Of a stretch of 64,000 nt of DNA, positions 48,373 through 60,770 are shown piece after piece. The translations under genes were made by a program, and so were the position numbers. The stretch spans positions 5,786,075 to 5,850,074 of the forward strand of contig CM032811.1 of assembly GCA_019155185.1 (NCBI GenBank), written 5' to 3'. Each line of letters starts with the position of its first letter. Positions within the stretch are counted from its first letter, which is position 1. Below the pieces are notes generated by a model, which saw only the letters and a list, made by a program, of their open reading frames with translations, did no database searches and had not been told where the DNA came from. This stretch comes from Beaufortia kweichowensis (Eukaryota; Chordata; Actinopteri; Cypriniformes; Gastromyzontidae).

Positions 48373-49713
48373 TCTCAGTGTTCGTGATTACAGAAATTCT
48401 ATTGACCTTATGAGAGCTGGCATTTGTTTTTGTGTATTATACATTAGTGTATGCACCACTTCCAAAAATATTGATGTTTTTGGAGAAAAAGAGCCCCGTC
48501 AGAGCTTGCCAAAAAGTAGACCAAAAGGGGGGTAGTGACAGTCAGGCTGGCACAAGGGTGGCATGAGTTTTTTTCGTGGCTGCCTCCCCTGACGCTTTTT
48601 GCCCCCAATAATGAGAAATTGCCACTTGAGTCAGTTTTGACTCAATCTTCCTCTCTATCTGGCCCTAACAACTCGTCCTCTCTCATTGGACAGCTCTTGA
48701 GTGACAGCCTCATTACGGTTTAATGGGATGGGTTCAGTTTAATCTTAGGGGGAATGTTATAGGACTGTGTATTTAAAAATCAATCCACAACTAGGACAGA
48801 GGAAAGGGCCACAGCTGTGCTATGGGGAAGTGTGAGCTTCTGCAGACGTCTGTTTCATTTAAATGGGTCATCCAGATGTGTATTTTACAGTGGATGGTAC
48901 AGTAATGTACAGTAATTATTACAGTAAGCCTTTCTGATTTGTGCCTGTGGTATGACCGGGTTTAAGATGTGGTTATTGAGAAATTGGTAGAGGAAGTGTT
49001 TGTGAGACCCTTTCTGTAAATGAGTGACTGACTCGGTTTCATATGGATTTTTTGTTTACAACATGATCGAATCCATGGTCCATGGTATGTTCACAGAAAT
49101 GCAGACCAAAATGAAATTATACTGCATGTCATTCATCAATAAGGCTGGCAAGTGACTGAGGAGTCCCACCCCACAACATTCATACTGTGTTTGCGCATCT
49201 GAAGATCCCTGATGCTGAATGGAAATCAATGTGAAGACCATTGTCACTGAAGATGGTCATACAGTGTAACTGTAAGTAAATTCTTATAAATTGCTTCCTT
49301 AAAATGCATTGAGCACAAGTACAACCATATGACAAAAACAATATAGAAATACCCTTTAAACCATTTTAAGAAATATCTGTAATTTCATTTTCATCTTGTA
49401 GTATCACCTTAGCAGTTTCTTTTTTTTTTGCTGGAGGTCTTTTAAAAGTAAAAAAAATCAACATATTTTCCTTTCTGCTGGCTTTGATGTCACAGCTCAT
49501 GATGCACATGACATTTACGCCCTAGTGATTGACTTCAATGTGAAACCGAGTCCCCTTGAACAAAGATGGATTTCAAATTGAGCATTTCCTGGTGCAGGAC
49601 TGAGATGAATAGAAATGCTAACTAATAGGTTTCTCAGGTACTATAGTTTTCATCGACTGTACAGGATACAGAAAACAAGGTCTCTGTACAGTATGTGCAA
49701 TTAAATAGAGCAG

Positions 49714-49715
<2 letters not shown>
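48373..49715. other. Unique sequence, about 1.3 kb
   Basis: No gene or recognised repeat family. Confidence 0.45.

Positions 49716-49748
<33 letters not shown>
49716..49748. repeat. (AT)16 microsatellite
   Basis: Uninterrupted AT dinucleotide run, 33 bp. Confidence 0.95.
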
Positions 49749-49751
<3 letters not shown>

Positions 49752-50779
49752 CACTGCCCATGTGTTAACAGACGGATAGAGATTTAATGTTGCCGTAAAG
49801 CTTTGAAAGTGGTATGGAGATTGATTATGAGTGACCATAGAGTGGGAAAGGAGATTAAACACTGGCCTGTGGGTCTCTGTGGAATAGGTTCAAAATGAAA
49901 AAGACAGGATTAAAGAATAGAGGCCAGTGTGGCCAGACCTTGCTGTAAATTCGATCAGATTGCCCTCATGAAAACACTGGCTGGTCTTTATTCAGCTGTC
50001 CTTCAGAAAAGGACAAACCATTTGAGTCACAAGGCTAACAAAAGACAACAACATGCTTTCATTTCCAAACCCTAGAGTATAATAACAATATATTTTTTGT
50101 AATTTCTGCATTTTTTCAAGAATACACAATAGAATAAATATCTATTATTGCTACTGTACATAAACAGGAAGTGAGGACATGAGACTCTCAGTCTCAAGCC
50201 ACTGTTGCTTTTGAACTTTAAAGGTGATAAATGTCATTAGCATCACCAAAAATAATGTTCCACATTTCCTGAAAACTCTTTTTCCTCATTCATCTTCTTC
50301 TGCGGTACTGCCTCTGTGGTTAGCAACAGCTCATAGTTCTTTCATAATTCACTATAAAGTTCAACCCTCATAATGTATCTGTATTCCGCTTATACATCTC
50401 TATATCTTTTTGTTTTCTGTGGCTTAGCCTTATTTAAATCACACCTTGCTTTATTATGATTTATTATGAGAAACTGTTTTTCCGCAAAACATGTACTGCA
50501 GTCTAGTTTATAATATAAATGGCAGTTACAGCAAAATATACATGCAAAGTCAAATTATATGCAGAGTTTATTGCAAAATAATAACCATATAGCGTTTCCC
50601 GGAAAGAAGAATGAATGTTTTCACAGACTGAGGGTACCTTTTCTGTTTTATCAGCAAATATGGCCTAAACTCTAAAATGCTGCGTTGTTTCAACCCATCC
50701 TTTACAGAAAAAATACATGAATTAGACATTTTTCACGTGTGAATTTCTTATGTGCAAAAACACATGATCACATGTGGTT
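49749..50779. other. Unique sequence, about 1 kb
   Basis: No gene recognised. The stretch 49800-50030 is more complex and GC-richer ('gaggccagtgtggccagacc') and might be conserved non-coding DNA. Confidence 0.4.
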
Positions 50780-51010
50780 TTTATCAACATGTTTCACATG
50801 TTATCCAATGGATTTTAAACTATATATTGATGGAAAGATTTTAGAATAAATATTTGACTAATATTTTCATTGAAAATAAACATAAACTAAAAAAATAAAA
50901 ATATTCATGTTTTATAAAAACATTAAAAACTATTTAAATTAGAAAAATTGTAGTTTGGATAGTATTTTCTTATGCGTACTATGTGCAGAGACAGTTGTCA
51001 TGCAGGTTAA
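50780..51010 (+). mobile_element. Family A TTAA-type MITE, copy with right TTAA end
   Basis: The body block 'aaactatatattgatggaaa' and the right end 'gtgcagagacagttgtcatg' then CAGGTTAA (TTAA at 51007-51010) identify it. The left terminus is degraded. Confidence 0.75.
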
Positions 51011-51776
51011 AACAACAGTTGGGTTTAGCAATATTTTACCCAACCATGGATTAAAACAACCCAGCATTTTATAGAGCATAGGCTAGTATAAAATCAGTGG
51101 ACGACGTAGTGGAAAATAGGAAAGATTGAAACAAGGGAAAGACACTATAGACCCAGTCACTAATTTCCATGCTAACCTTTACAACAGCTTCTTAAAGGGT
51201 AACTTCTGAAAGAATATTGCAGAAGGCATCTGTTTAATTCTGGTCAGTTCTTGTAAGCTAACCTCAGTTTATCCAATTCCCTATTGTTAAATCTGTTGTG
51301 TCAGACACCTGCGTGGCAGATGTAAATGCAAGCGAACGTATCACAGGCACGTCTTTCGCTCAGATTATTCTCCTCTGCGGAATACTCAGGAAAGCGTCTG
51401 GCCAAGTCAGATAGGCAGTTCTACAAAACACAAAACCTGGCAGCTTCCAAAATGAGGGTCAGTGTCCCACTGAGAGTTATCATAGACTCATTCTTTATTT
51501 CTGGCATGAACAGGGACTCGGGAGGGGGGAGATGATGTGGGTGCATTATCTTGTGCTTTAGGCAGGTTTAAAAACAGCAAAAGGGCGTTCTGTCAAAGTC
51601 ATGAACTGGAATTGTCTGGTACTGGATTGTCTCGCAAGTAAACAGTTAACAGTTACAGACTAATTTATACACATTTACAGTTAATACATTTACAGTTTCA
51701 TCTCTATGAAATTCTGTCTGTGCATTTGTTGTGGCCATGTTGCTTTCACTTTGTGTTCATCATACAAAATAGTGTT
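51011..51776. other. Unique sequence between two family A copies
   Basis: No gene or other repeat recognised. The flanking family A copies are in opposite orientation, about 770 bp apart. Confidence 0.45.
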
Positions 51777-51935
51777 TTAATCTGATAACTGTCACTGCAC
51801 ATGTATAGCCTACATGTGAAAATGCATCTGAACTACAATATTATTTTTTATATATATTTTTATTTTATAAATAATATTAACATTATTTGTTTTGTTTATT
51901 GTTATTAAAAATGTCAACAAAAAATATAACAAAGG
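51777..51935 (-). mobile_element. Family A TTAA-type MITE, truncated copy
   Basis: TTAATCTGATAACTGTCACTGC opens a reversed copy that continues through 'tttgtttattgttattaaaa' and stops before the opposite end. Confidence 0.75.
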
Positions 51936-52972
51936 TATACATATTTACAGTTAAGATAAAGACATCCAAACCAATCTTTCAATTAGTTGTAGCCAATCAT
52001 TAACACCCTTTTTTTACCATTTCGCCAAGATTTCCTAGGTCAATAATCAATAACAACCAATAACAGGAAAAGGTGAAATGCATCATTTCCTGACTCTTTA
52101 ATGGGTCTCAAAGTGCAGGATATGTGTTGAAGTATATTGTAAGTGGCGTGTTGGGGAAGATGTTGATCTCAAACCTCGTTTGTGTTCTTACACTTAAATC
52201 TGCTGAACTAATTAAGTTTGTGCACAATTTATTTTCCTCTCCTGCATTCTCTGTTTTGTTTTGTCAGATGCTTTCACATGTATCTTTAAGATGTAAGATT
52301 TAAATGGGAGTTGTTTGTGTTCGGTCTGATACTGTATGTACACAAAAATATAGACCACTTTTATAACACTTTTACATGCTTTCGTGAACTTAACAGTAGT
52401 GGAGTATTAAAGGTAAGAGTGGTTTTCCATTAACATGAGAGGGTAAATTATGCCAAATTTCTTTAACAAAAAGCAGTACTTCTTAACTGGCATATTATTA
52501 ATAATTATTCTTAGATATCTTTTTTAAATATACAAAAATTGCTTTAATAATAGCTTTCAGCTTTAATTTTGTTTTAGGTAATTGTTGTTATCAGAAGCAA
52601 ATTAGAGCCAATTAAAAGGAAAAAATTTAGCTTGTGCAAAATTTTTTTTCTCAAAGGTGGACGTGACCAAAATAAAGTAAGAAGCTGGTTTCATTTGTTA
52701 TTATGAGATCTTATATGCCAGTGCGTTGAACAGCAAAGGCCATGGTCATTATTTTACCGTTCGTTAACCTTTTGCTGCTGAATTTCACTGCTGTTAATTT
52801 ACAGTACAGTTCGGTTAATCTACTCTTCCTCATAACCTTTCATGCTCTTGTGAGTAAATTCCTGTATAAACATATACTGTAAATGAAAAACGTAAATACA
52901 AAAACTCTCCTGTTAAGGTGTAATTATTTAAAAACAATAATAATTTTGTAATGATTTTCATTTTAAAGATCC
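51936..52972. other. Unique AT-rich sequence, about 1 kb
   Basis: No gene or recognised repeat. Confidence 0.45.
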
Positions 52973-53272
52973 TCAAAATAAATCGTGTCCATGGATAGCA
53001 TCGTTTATTTGCATTACCTGTGTTGTCTCAGTACCCGGATCACTAAAGGAATTATGCAGATCAGATAACGCAGCGAACGCTCCAAAACATCTGTGCTGAG
53101 CACAATTTGCACGCAACAATTCCCCAGTATGCCGGCTGATTTTGAATGTTAGTTTGTGAATGGTGCAGCACACGACAGCGATCTGGCAAATTTTCCTGGG
53201 ACTCCACCGTTGTGATCCATGTACCTGAATTGACTCTTTAAAATGCTGAAAGCGTGCACCTGCACAACACAC
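52973..53272 (-). pseudogene. Harbinger-type transposase C-terminus, frameshifted fossil
   Basis: Two overlapping minus-strand frames together resemble the end of a PIF/Harbinger DDE transposase. One reads AFSILKSQFRYMDHNGGV, like the family's ERAFG.LK.RFR.LD..GG segment. The next reads SPRKICQIAVVCCTIHKL, like its YSPEKVCQIIVACCVLHN segment. A frameshift separates them. The family's Glu just before the AF has become Val, so the catalytic triad would be incomplete even without the break. The piece is bounded by splice-like sites (TTGTGCAG before 53259; ACACAG|GTAATG after 53018). The rest of the transposase was not found nearby. Family recognition is from memory of motif spacing. Confidence 0.6.
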
Positions 53273-53690
53273 GTTTGGTTATCAGCCTGGATTCAACACT
53301 GCTCATTGGATCATCATTTGATGAATTGCTACTGCCATGATGGCTAGAAAATGTGCAAGCATCTCTTCTAAATAAAAACCTCCTTATATTTATAGCGCAA
53401 CATTAAATGTTTGTGTGAAAAAGATTTTGATTATTTAAATGCGGCACAATTTGTAGGACATTTAGTGTCTGAATTGTAAACAGGTTTTGTTTTAAAATGT
53501 TATACATGAAAGTGTCAGGACCTTTTTCTTCTTGATATTCTGTATCCAGCATAATCCGTAATCATTCTTACCCATGCATTAAACACTGATTTCAGAGATA
53601 TTATAGAGGAGCAGAACGGCCTATATGTTCTCCGAACTGCTTTCTTGCCTGATTTTGTCAGCACTTGAAGTAATCATGCTGATCCAACAT
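53273..53690. other. Unique sequence without recognised gene
   Basis: No continuation of the transposase fossil could be recognised upstream on the minus strand. Confidence 0.4.
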
Positions 53691-53960
53691 ATTTAACGCT
53701 AGGGAGATCATCTCATCACAAAGACTGAATGCTCTGATGCACACAAGACGTTCTTGCTGTGTTTTCAATGGTAACAATCAACAGCCTCACGGCGCTAAAT
53801 TCCATAACCACACATCAAGAGTCTGTAATCAAATCAACCTGGGCCACAGGAATGATTAATTCCCAAGTAATCCCAAGCCGCTATGTAAAAACCTTAATAA
53901 CAATAGCATACATTTGAATGTGTTGATGCTCATAAATACACCAGGGCCATTTCGCTTTAC
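53691..53960. promoter_or_regulatory. Candidate regulatory element
   Basis: Complex unique DNA with several homeodomain-like motifs, including ATGATTAATTCCC and two TAATCC cores (OTX/PITX type) in AGTAATCCCAAG, plus TGTAATCAAATCAACC. No repeat signature. Conservation is untested. Confidence 0.25.
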
Positions 53961-56075
53961 TTATCCAGGATAACAAGACGGTACTTATATCATGCTGCTG
54001 CATGGGACAACCATAATCTCACCACTGAGATTTCCACTTATGCCGCTTATGCTGCAAAGCATAATTTATTTGTTTATTTATGTCTGCAGACCCCAAAACT
54101 TGTTCAATAAAATTTTTAAAAGTTGTCACCGATTAGTGGATTGCAGTCCGGTTCAGTAATTTTAATAGTCTGTCATAGTTTTTTTTTTTATAAATAATAG
54201 TCTCATATTTTGAACTTATATTGTAATATTTATATCCACTTGGGCTCAATTGTTAAAATATTCTATGTACTTATTTATTAATTCCCAAAATATTAGTGTC
54301 CGTTGGAAAGAAAATATAAAATATTTTTATACCATATTCTCCTATCATGCTGTCTGGATAGTTTGACAGGTGTTCTTTAATCTTTTTCATAACAAATATT
54401 TGGACTGCACATTCACATATAGTTTCTATCTGGGATCCACCATGCTTACCCATCATTTCACAATTTATACATGCATGCATATGGCACATTCGCTCTGCAA
54501 CATTGCAAATAGCTGTAAGACTTGTCAAGAGAGTCTCGCCTCAATAAGCTTCAATGAGTCTAAATGCACCACCTGGGAGGCCACCATTTTGTTTTGGCCT
54601 CCTTTTCTCCTGCTTTAATGGAACAGTGATTTCAAAGCACAGCGAGAATGATTGAGACTAGCCGAAACCTCTTATCCTGCTGCAGAAGTCATGTTGAGGT
54701 TGATACGACTCAGTGACCTACGAAAATTTCCCGCTGCAAATTGTGCAGGAGCCCTGTCTGACTTAATACGTTACGTGAATGACAAAATCGCTTTTACAAG
54801 TCACAGAATCGTGGCCTGAGGAGACACCCTAGATTATTTTATACTTTGGCATTACGGTCTCCTTGCACCCTAGTGGTCATCCATTGAAAGGTAATTAGGG
54901 ATCTTTGGCTAGTTTGAGTGAAAATAACACGTTTCAATGAAAGGCAATGACTCGTCTTTCTTAACATTAGCATGTTTTTGGTTTACATGAAGTTTATGAG
55001 CAAGAGTTAACCTCCTTCCACTTCTGTTTATTTATCAGGCCTGTGAGCATCGCAAAATGAGTAGATATTGTGTTTCAGAGTGGGTTGTTTAATATGTAAA
55101 ATGTGTCATTAACTGAACAGAATGACTCTTCATAATGTGAACAAAATGCAAATTCACAGTTCTCTTAATGTACAGCTCAGCGCTGCCTAGAAGGCCTTAC
55201 ATTTCATATCAAGATCTTTTTTATTGTTTGTTTTTAACAGATGTCTTGAGAGAAATCACATTTATTGTAAATGAGGTTTGTGTAGAGGAATTATGGCAAC
55301 TCGTGTGATTTCTCGCCCTGCCGATGCAATGCTGGTCGGAATGGAGAAAGAATGAATTAGGGAGGCTGAACGTTGTCACAACCAATTCTGTCAAACGTGT
55401 GAAGGGAAAAACTGCATTTTCTATTTAAGCAGTCGAACACAACCTTGCAATCGTTTGTGATAAAATATGACCTTGACTGTGTCAAAAGAGACATTTTAAG
55501 ACATTTCAAATGTAAAGACACACTGAAACTGCATTTAAATTGTACGTTTCTTTCTTCTGCACACAAATTCACCTTTAACACTCAAACACAACAAGTAAAT
55601 GCATTTTAATACAGATGTGTTCGCATGCAAATGTGTAAAAAACTGAACGTGTTACATACAAGGTAACTGAAAATATACGTGACACTTCTTGCACATAAAG
55701 CTAACTTTTAATCTAATTATAATCTAATTATGAGCAAAGAAGCATAAAAGTTTGATTAAAAATATAACATTACAATATTAAAAATATTGTCATATTTATT
55801 GCATCTAGCAATAAAATAGATCCCAAATAAAAAATATATCTTTATATAAATAAATCTTGTTATAATTCAAAGGTGCTTAATAGCTAATCAGATTGTAAAT
55901 TTAATGGACTCCATCGGTTATCCACAGAATTTGTCCTATTAAACCTCTGTCGCTAGTAGCTAACACATGACGTGATGGAGGGGTCTTATAGCATATGCCT
56001 TTACTGAGCACATGTTATTAATGGCCTCCTCGTTTTATCCAGCACACATTGACATTTTCTTTGCTTAGCATCGGT
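53961..56075. other. Unique sequence, about 2.1 kb
   Basis: No gene recognised. The stretch 54640-54900 is complex, GC-richer and includes TTGCACCCTAGTGGTCA (about 54864), which fits the CTCF core at most positions on the reverse strand. Confidence 0.45.
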
Positions 56076-56310
56076 AGGTGGGTGGGGGGGCATCATTCAT
56101 AATTGTCTCGTGCACAGAAAGTAAACATGCTCGGTGACAGCGCTGCGGTCTGAATGACTACGCCACGTCTTTTGTGATGGATGAGGACGGATCAGTCACT
56201 TCCTCTCCCCACCTCTCCATCTCCACTTCCTACAAACAGGAAATGCGGCATAGACGAGATTTAGTTCGCTTCTTGGATGCTTTATCAAATACTACAGTGG
56301 CGGGGTAGGA
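56076..56310. promoter_or_regulatory. Candidate regulatory element, ETS-motif rich
   Basis: CpG-richer unique DNA ('gacagcgctgcggtctgaat', 'cgccacgtc') with three ETS-like cores (CACTTCCTCTCC, CCACTTCCTAC, ACAGGAAATG) in about 70 bp. No TATA box, repeat or coding frame is associated. Confidence 0.25.
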
Positions 56311-56633
56311 CGTGTACTCCATTTCACACAATTTAATCTGGAGTCAGACAGCTGTTAGAATCATAGGCATGTAATATATATTTTTCTGTAGGAGGTTTAT
56401 GGAAAGGGTTATTTAAATTAAATTTAATCCGTACCAGATATGTTTAGAAACTGCTATTTTTCTTTGGATGGGACTAGTATAAATCTTAAAACGAACAAAG
56501 TAACTGTAAGAATGTGAAGAAGCATCTTTAAGGCATATTTAACAATGTACTGTATAAATCTTTTTTTGCATTTCATAAAAAAATATTTTTTTATGTACAA
56601 ATCTCTTTTTTGGTTAATCTTTATAATTAATAA
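56311..56633. other. AT-rich unique sequence
   Basis: Nothing recognised. Confidence 0.4.
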
Positions 56634-57372
56634 CAGTACCAATCAAACATTTGGAAACACTTACTCACTGTTGTTTAGATTTTTTTTCACAGTTTAGAAT
56701 AGTAGTAAACTTATGAAAACTATAAAATAACACAATTGTAACTGTGGGAATTATGTTGTGACTAAAAGCATTTAAAATGAATAAACACTATGTTATATTT
56801 TGGGATCATAAAAAGTAGTCACACTTTGTCCAGAATTTGTAAAATTACATGACATTTTATCACGTAACTTCTTGAGGTCTGAAACGGAGAAACTTATATT
56901 TTGGACTCTTATTGGCTGCTTTTTATTCGTTATGTGACCCAGTCTGTAAAAACTCAGCATTTTCTGTGATTTTTCAGTTTTCTACATAAAATCATTCTAC
57001 ATAATGTAAAGAACATTCTGTGTGAATTCAACACTGATATCTTTAATTTTTTCTAAGTAAGGTCATATCAAATATTGAAATCATGGTCAAATTAATAGGT
57101 GAAATTAAACTTTGATGCTCGTTATCTCAGAATTAGATTCTTAAACTTTAGTTTGGTTTTAGGGTCACATTTGCTCCAGGTTATCCATTTTTACAATATT
57201 CTTTTAGATATAATTTTAGTTTTCTAATTAAATAAATTAATATGTTGGAATAATTATATTTCGTCTACAAATGTAATTTTAGACATTAAAATCTGCACCT
57301 TCAGATTAAAAGATTTTTAACATCATGAGAAACATATTTTGTCATTTGTGTCTAAACTTTTGTCTGGTACTG
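56634..57372. mobile_element. Tc1/mariner-like element, internally deleted, with nested MITE
   Basis: The left end CAGTACCAATCAAACATTTG then 'gaaacacttactcac' is mirrored at the right by 'tgtgtctaaacttttgtctg' and GTACTG. The flanks read AA (left) and TA (right), consistent with a decayed TA target site. The left 200 bp ('gaatagtagtaaacttatga', 'cataaaaagtagtcacactt') match a widespread fish Tc1-like element whose end reads about CAGTACCAGTCAAAAGTTTG. No transposase frame remains: without the nested family B insert, only about 500 bp of an expected 1.2-1.7 kb is left. Confidence 0.8.
56933..57169 (+). mobile_element. Family B element, copy 3, nested in the Tc1-like element
   Basis: TGTGACCCAGTCTGTAAAAA at the left and TAGGGTCACA at the right enclose the usual interior ('cattctacataatgtaaaga', 'attaataggtgaaattaaac'). 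It lies entirely within the Tc1-like element and so inserted later. Confidence 0.82.
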
Positions 57373-59555
57373 TAGATAAACAGCTCAGAAAAGTAACTTC
57401 TAGAACTGCTTATAAGAAAACAAAACAAAGCAAATGCCAAATGACATATTCTTTAAGGTAGACAACACAATGACATTCAGACATGCTGACTATCTGCAGT
57501 ATCAGTCCAAATACTTTTTGGGGACACTTAACATGGATATAGAGATCTAAACCAGTACTATAGAGATCTACACCAGTACTAAGAACTCAAGTGCTATGTT
57601 TGTCTTGACTACGTTAGCATAAAATGTTAGCAGAATGTTCCAAAAAGAGCACCGTGGACACAACGCACCCTTCCCTAAAGCTTTTACAAAGCTGTTCATG
57701 TCAGACACTCAGCCAAACCCCTATCTCTCTGTCTTTTAAAGCGAGGTTTTCTGCACAGCATGATAAACAACTCTGTTTAGCTTCCAGACAACACAAAGCC
57801 ATTAGATCTGGCCTAACAATAAACACAATATTCAGATTGTACAACAGCACAATTAGCCTTGAGTCTCTTTTGCAAGTGCGCTGGACTGCCTCATATGTCC
57901 ATTGATGACAACATGAGAAGCGGCAAATATTGAATATTATGATAAAAGTTATTCCTTTGTTTCCACAATATGCTTCCTATAACGTAGTCTGTTGTTCGAT
58001 GTTGTTGTTGATGGCCAGCTTAAATTATCTGAAGGTTTCTTCTCCAGTCATGCTAATTGGGGTTTACTCTGCTGAGTTAGCCTCGTTCCAAAGTGATTTA
58101 AATATAATGTATATAGATCCTAAGCGTCCACATTCCATACTGTAATTGCACTGTGCTCATTATCTGAATTGTAAAGACAAAACTTGGCAAACAGAAACAT
58201 TTTTTACGAGTAAAACAAATAGCTTCTGTGTGAAAACAAGAAATGCAAGCTGGATGCAACCACTGCTTTAAAAAATTAATGAGGCTTTATGTCTTAAACA
58301 CAAATTATTGTAATGTGCAGCCAGCTTCTGTGAAATACAACTGCACAAATTTACTTTCAGGTCTTGAACTTTATGTGCAAAGAAATAGCTAGAGAAGAAG
58401 TCATATTTTATTTTAGTAAATAGATACAATATGCTAAGTACACCTCTTAAGTAGCTGAGATATATTCTTTAAGATTAACGACAACCAAAAGATAAGGAAA
58501 ATATTATGTAAATATTGTGTGAAATTAATTTAAACCTAATGGGCAATTTCATGCAAATGTCAACCTTAAGTTTATATCAAAGGTTTTCCTCATACTGCCA
58601 AGATCTCTATATTTGGTGTCTAAATACCCATGTGAGATCTCTCATAAAGTTGTTTTTAGAATTGTCACATGCATAACAGTACATATTCCTCATAAAAAGG
58701 AATAACTCATAACTATTTTGTGTTATTTGTCCCTTCCCCATTTGTTGGGTATTATTACTTCTGATTTGTGCATTTTAATTCACAGAAATCTCATAAAGTA
58801 TGTTGCCTCTCAAAAAAAGTGAAACAAGTGTTCTTTTTTGTCACATTCATAACACATGTATATTTCCATTTTTTTAAATAGATAACTTGTGTTTAATAAA
58901 AATATAATACTTTAATAAAATATAATACTTCTGTGAGAATGTATATTTCAAGTTTTGACTGAAAATTCATGATGCTTGAATTGGCCTAATAGCCATTTCT
59001 AACAAAACCAACAACATTATTTACCCCAGCATGATATAATCTAGATTTCAATTTATCCCTAATTAATATCTGTATCATATCCCATAAAACAAAGATGGAA
59101 ATGTGATTTCAACCCCTTGCCCTAAAAAAATCAGATTTTATTAACAGTGTGGTCTTAACAGCAATACCAACAAACATATTCATCCACGAAGATGTTCGAC
59201 ATTAGGTAAATCATGTTAAGGCAATAACAGCACAATACTACTTTTGGTAAACACATTAAAAATCCATTAGGAAAAAGCTGTAGGACTAGAATTGTTTTGT
59301 AATTTCCTTTATATACTGTAGATTGTATAGCTAATGCTAATGTCCTACTGTAAGTCAACAAGGTTCATTTATCATGCAACACATCAGCAAGCACATTATA
59401 TTAAAGCTCACCAGCACATCCGTGAGGCAAACGATATCTTTATTCTCTGAAGAGATTCATCAGAATTGACTTGTGTGCATGTTCAGTCTTTTAATTGAAT
59501 TAACAGTGGGTGGGTGTAAAAGACTCATGACAGCCTGTGATAGAAAGGGCAGGGG
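57373..59555. other. Unique sequence, about 2.2 kb
   Basis: No gene recognised. A tandem pair of 21-bp units (TATAGAGATCTAAACCAGTAC, one mismatch) lies at 57538-57579. Confidence 0.45.
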
Positions 59556-60330
59556 TCGTTTAACTCGACCTCTGGAATTTGTCACTGAAATGGACTCATA
59601 AAATATTAATCACAGGTGCCCGGCCACCTCATTAATTCGGTAAACGTGTTCAAGTGCGGGACGAAACGACAGATTATTAGGTGTGGTCGTTAACTAGTCA
59701 TTTGGAAGATTTGAACTGGTAGTTCGACCAAGATGCACGATTTTACATGTGGTATAAAATAACCTTCATTCCTTTTTTATGAGACTTTTACTGAGGTAAA
59801 GTATCTGAATAGACGACAAATTTGTCCTCCAACAGGAAGATTTAATATCGCATGCAAATGTCATTTCCTTGAAGGATTTACGTATTGATGTACTTTTCGA
59901 GGTTACCAATTCAGGTAATGCGGAAGGACAAGTAAAACGCAGGACACAACTTCTGAGTTCCTCGTGTGCAGTGATTTGCTGACATTTACGTTATGAAATT
60001 GCTCCCATTACCCAGACATTAGCGCATTCACCAGGGTAAAAGACTCCATAGGGTTTTTCCACTGCATCGGTAAATGCGCTGCCTGTCGTGGCATTTGGAA
60101 AACTGCAGGTAATTTACATCCAAAGCCCTTGTCGCTACGCCAGCATAACACACAGGTGCTCAGTAGCTTCTGTGTGATTATGCTCTCAAACAAACAAAAC
60201 GGTGGGTTGGAATAGAGGGATTCATGCGAGGAGAATAGAAGCATCTGAGCCACTGTTGCCTCTTTTGCGTCGGCAGGGTGCCGAGGTCTGATCTGGAACC
60301 GTTCCGTACATTTCCACCACAGAGAAGATG
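59556..60330. promoter_or_regulatory. Candidate regulatory region
   Basis: Nearly 800 bp of complex, CpG-richer unique DNA with motifs such as ATATTAATCACAGG, CTCATTAATTCGG, GTGTGGTCGTTAAC (Runx-like TGTGGT) and 'cttttgcgtcggcagggtgc'. No repeat family and no domain-bearing frame is seen. The length and complexity make it a reasonable candidate for conserved non-coding DNA. Confidence 0.3.
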
Positions 60331-60579
60331 ATTTTAGGCCCTAAAACCTGCTGGTTCTAGCAGAAAGTGGTCATGTTGTGATGTGATAATGTCCTCACGA
60401 AGTAAAGTTGTCCAACAAAAGTAGTCAATCTGAAAAGAATTATCATAAAAAAATTAAATTTTTTAATGTTTTTTTTTAATGTTTTAATTTTTTAATTAAT
60501 ATTGTTATCATATTGATTCCTTATGATCATTTGAGCAGCATTATAATGAAATTGCTTTACATTGCTAAAATTTTATTTG
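60331..60579. other. AT-rich unique sequence
   Basis: Contains AT-rich self-complementary runs around 60450-60500. No gene. Confidence 0.4.
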
Positions 60580-60770
60580 AGTAGTTGACAAATATACTGT
60601 AAATGAGTCCTATATATGGTGTGACAGCAAAAATTTATAAAAAGTAAATTTAACTTTAACTCTAACAATGAAGATAAATCTCTTCATGCCATTTGTATAT
60701 TATTACTTTTTTTGTTTTTGCAGTCACACCATAGGACACAATTACATATATATATATTTGTCAACTACCC
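60580..60770. mobile_element. Foldback MITE with ~55-bp inverted repeats
   Basis: Left arm 'gtagttgacaaatatactgt' ... 'tatggtgtgacagcaaaaa'; right arm 'tttttgcagtcacaccatag' ... 'atttgtcaactaccc'. The two arms are near-complete inverted copies with only about 80 bp between them. The flanking ATTTG at 60575-60579 and 60771-60775 is a likely 5-bp target duplication. Non-coding. Confidence 0.85.
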
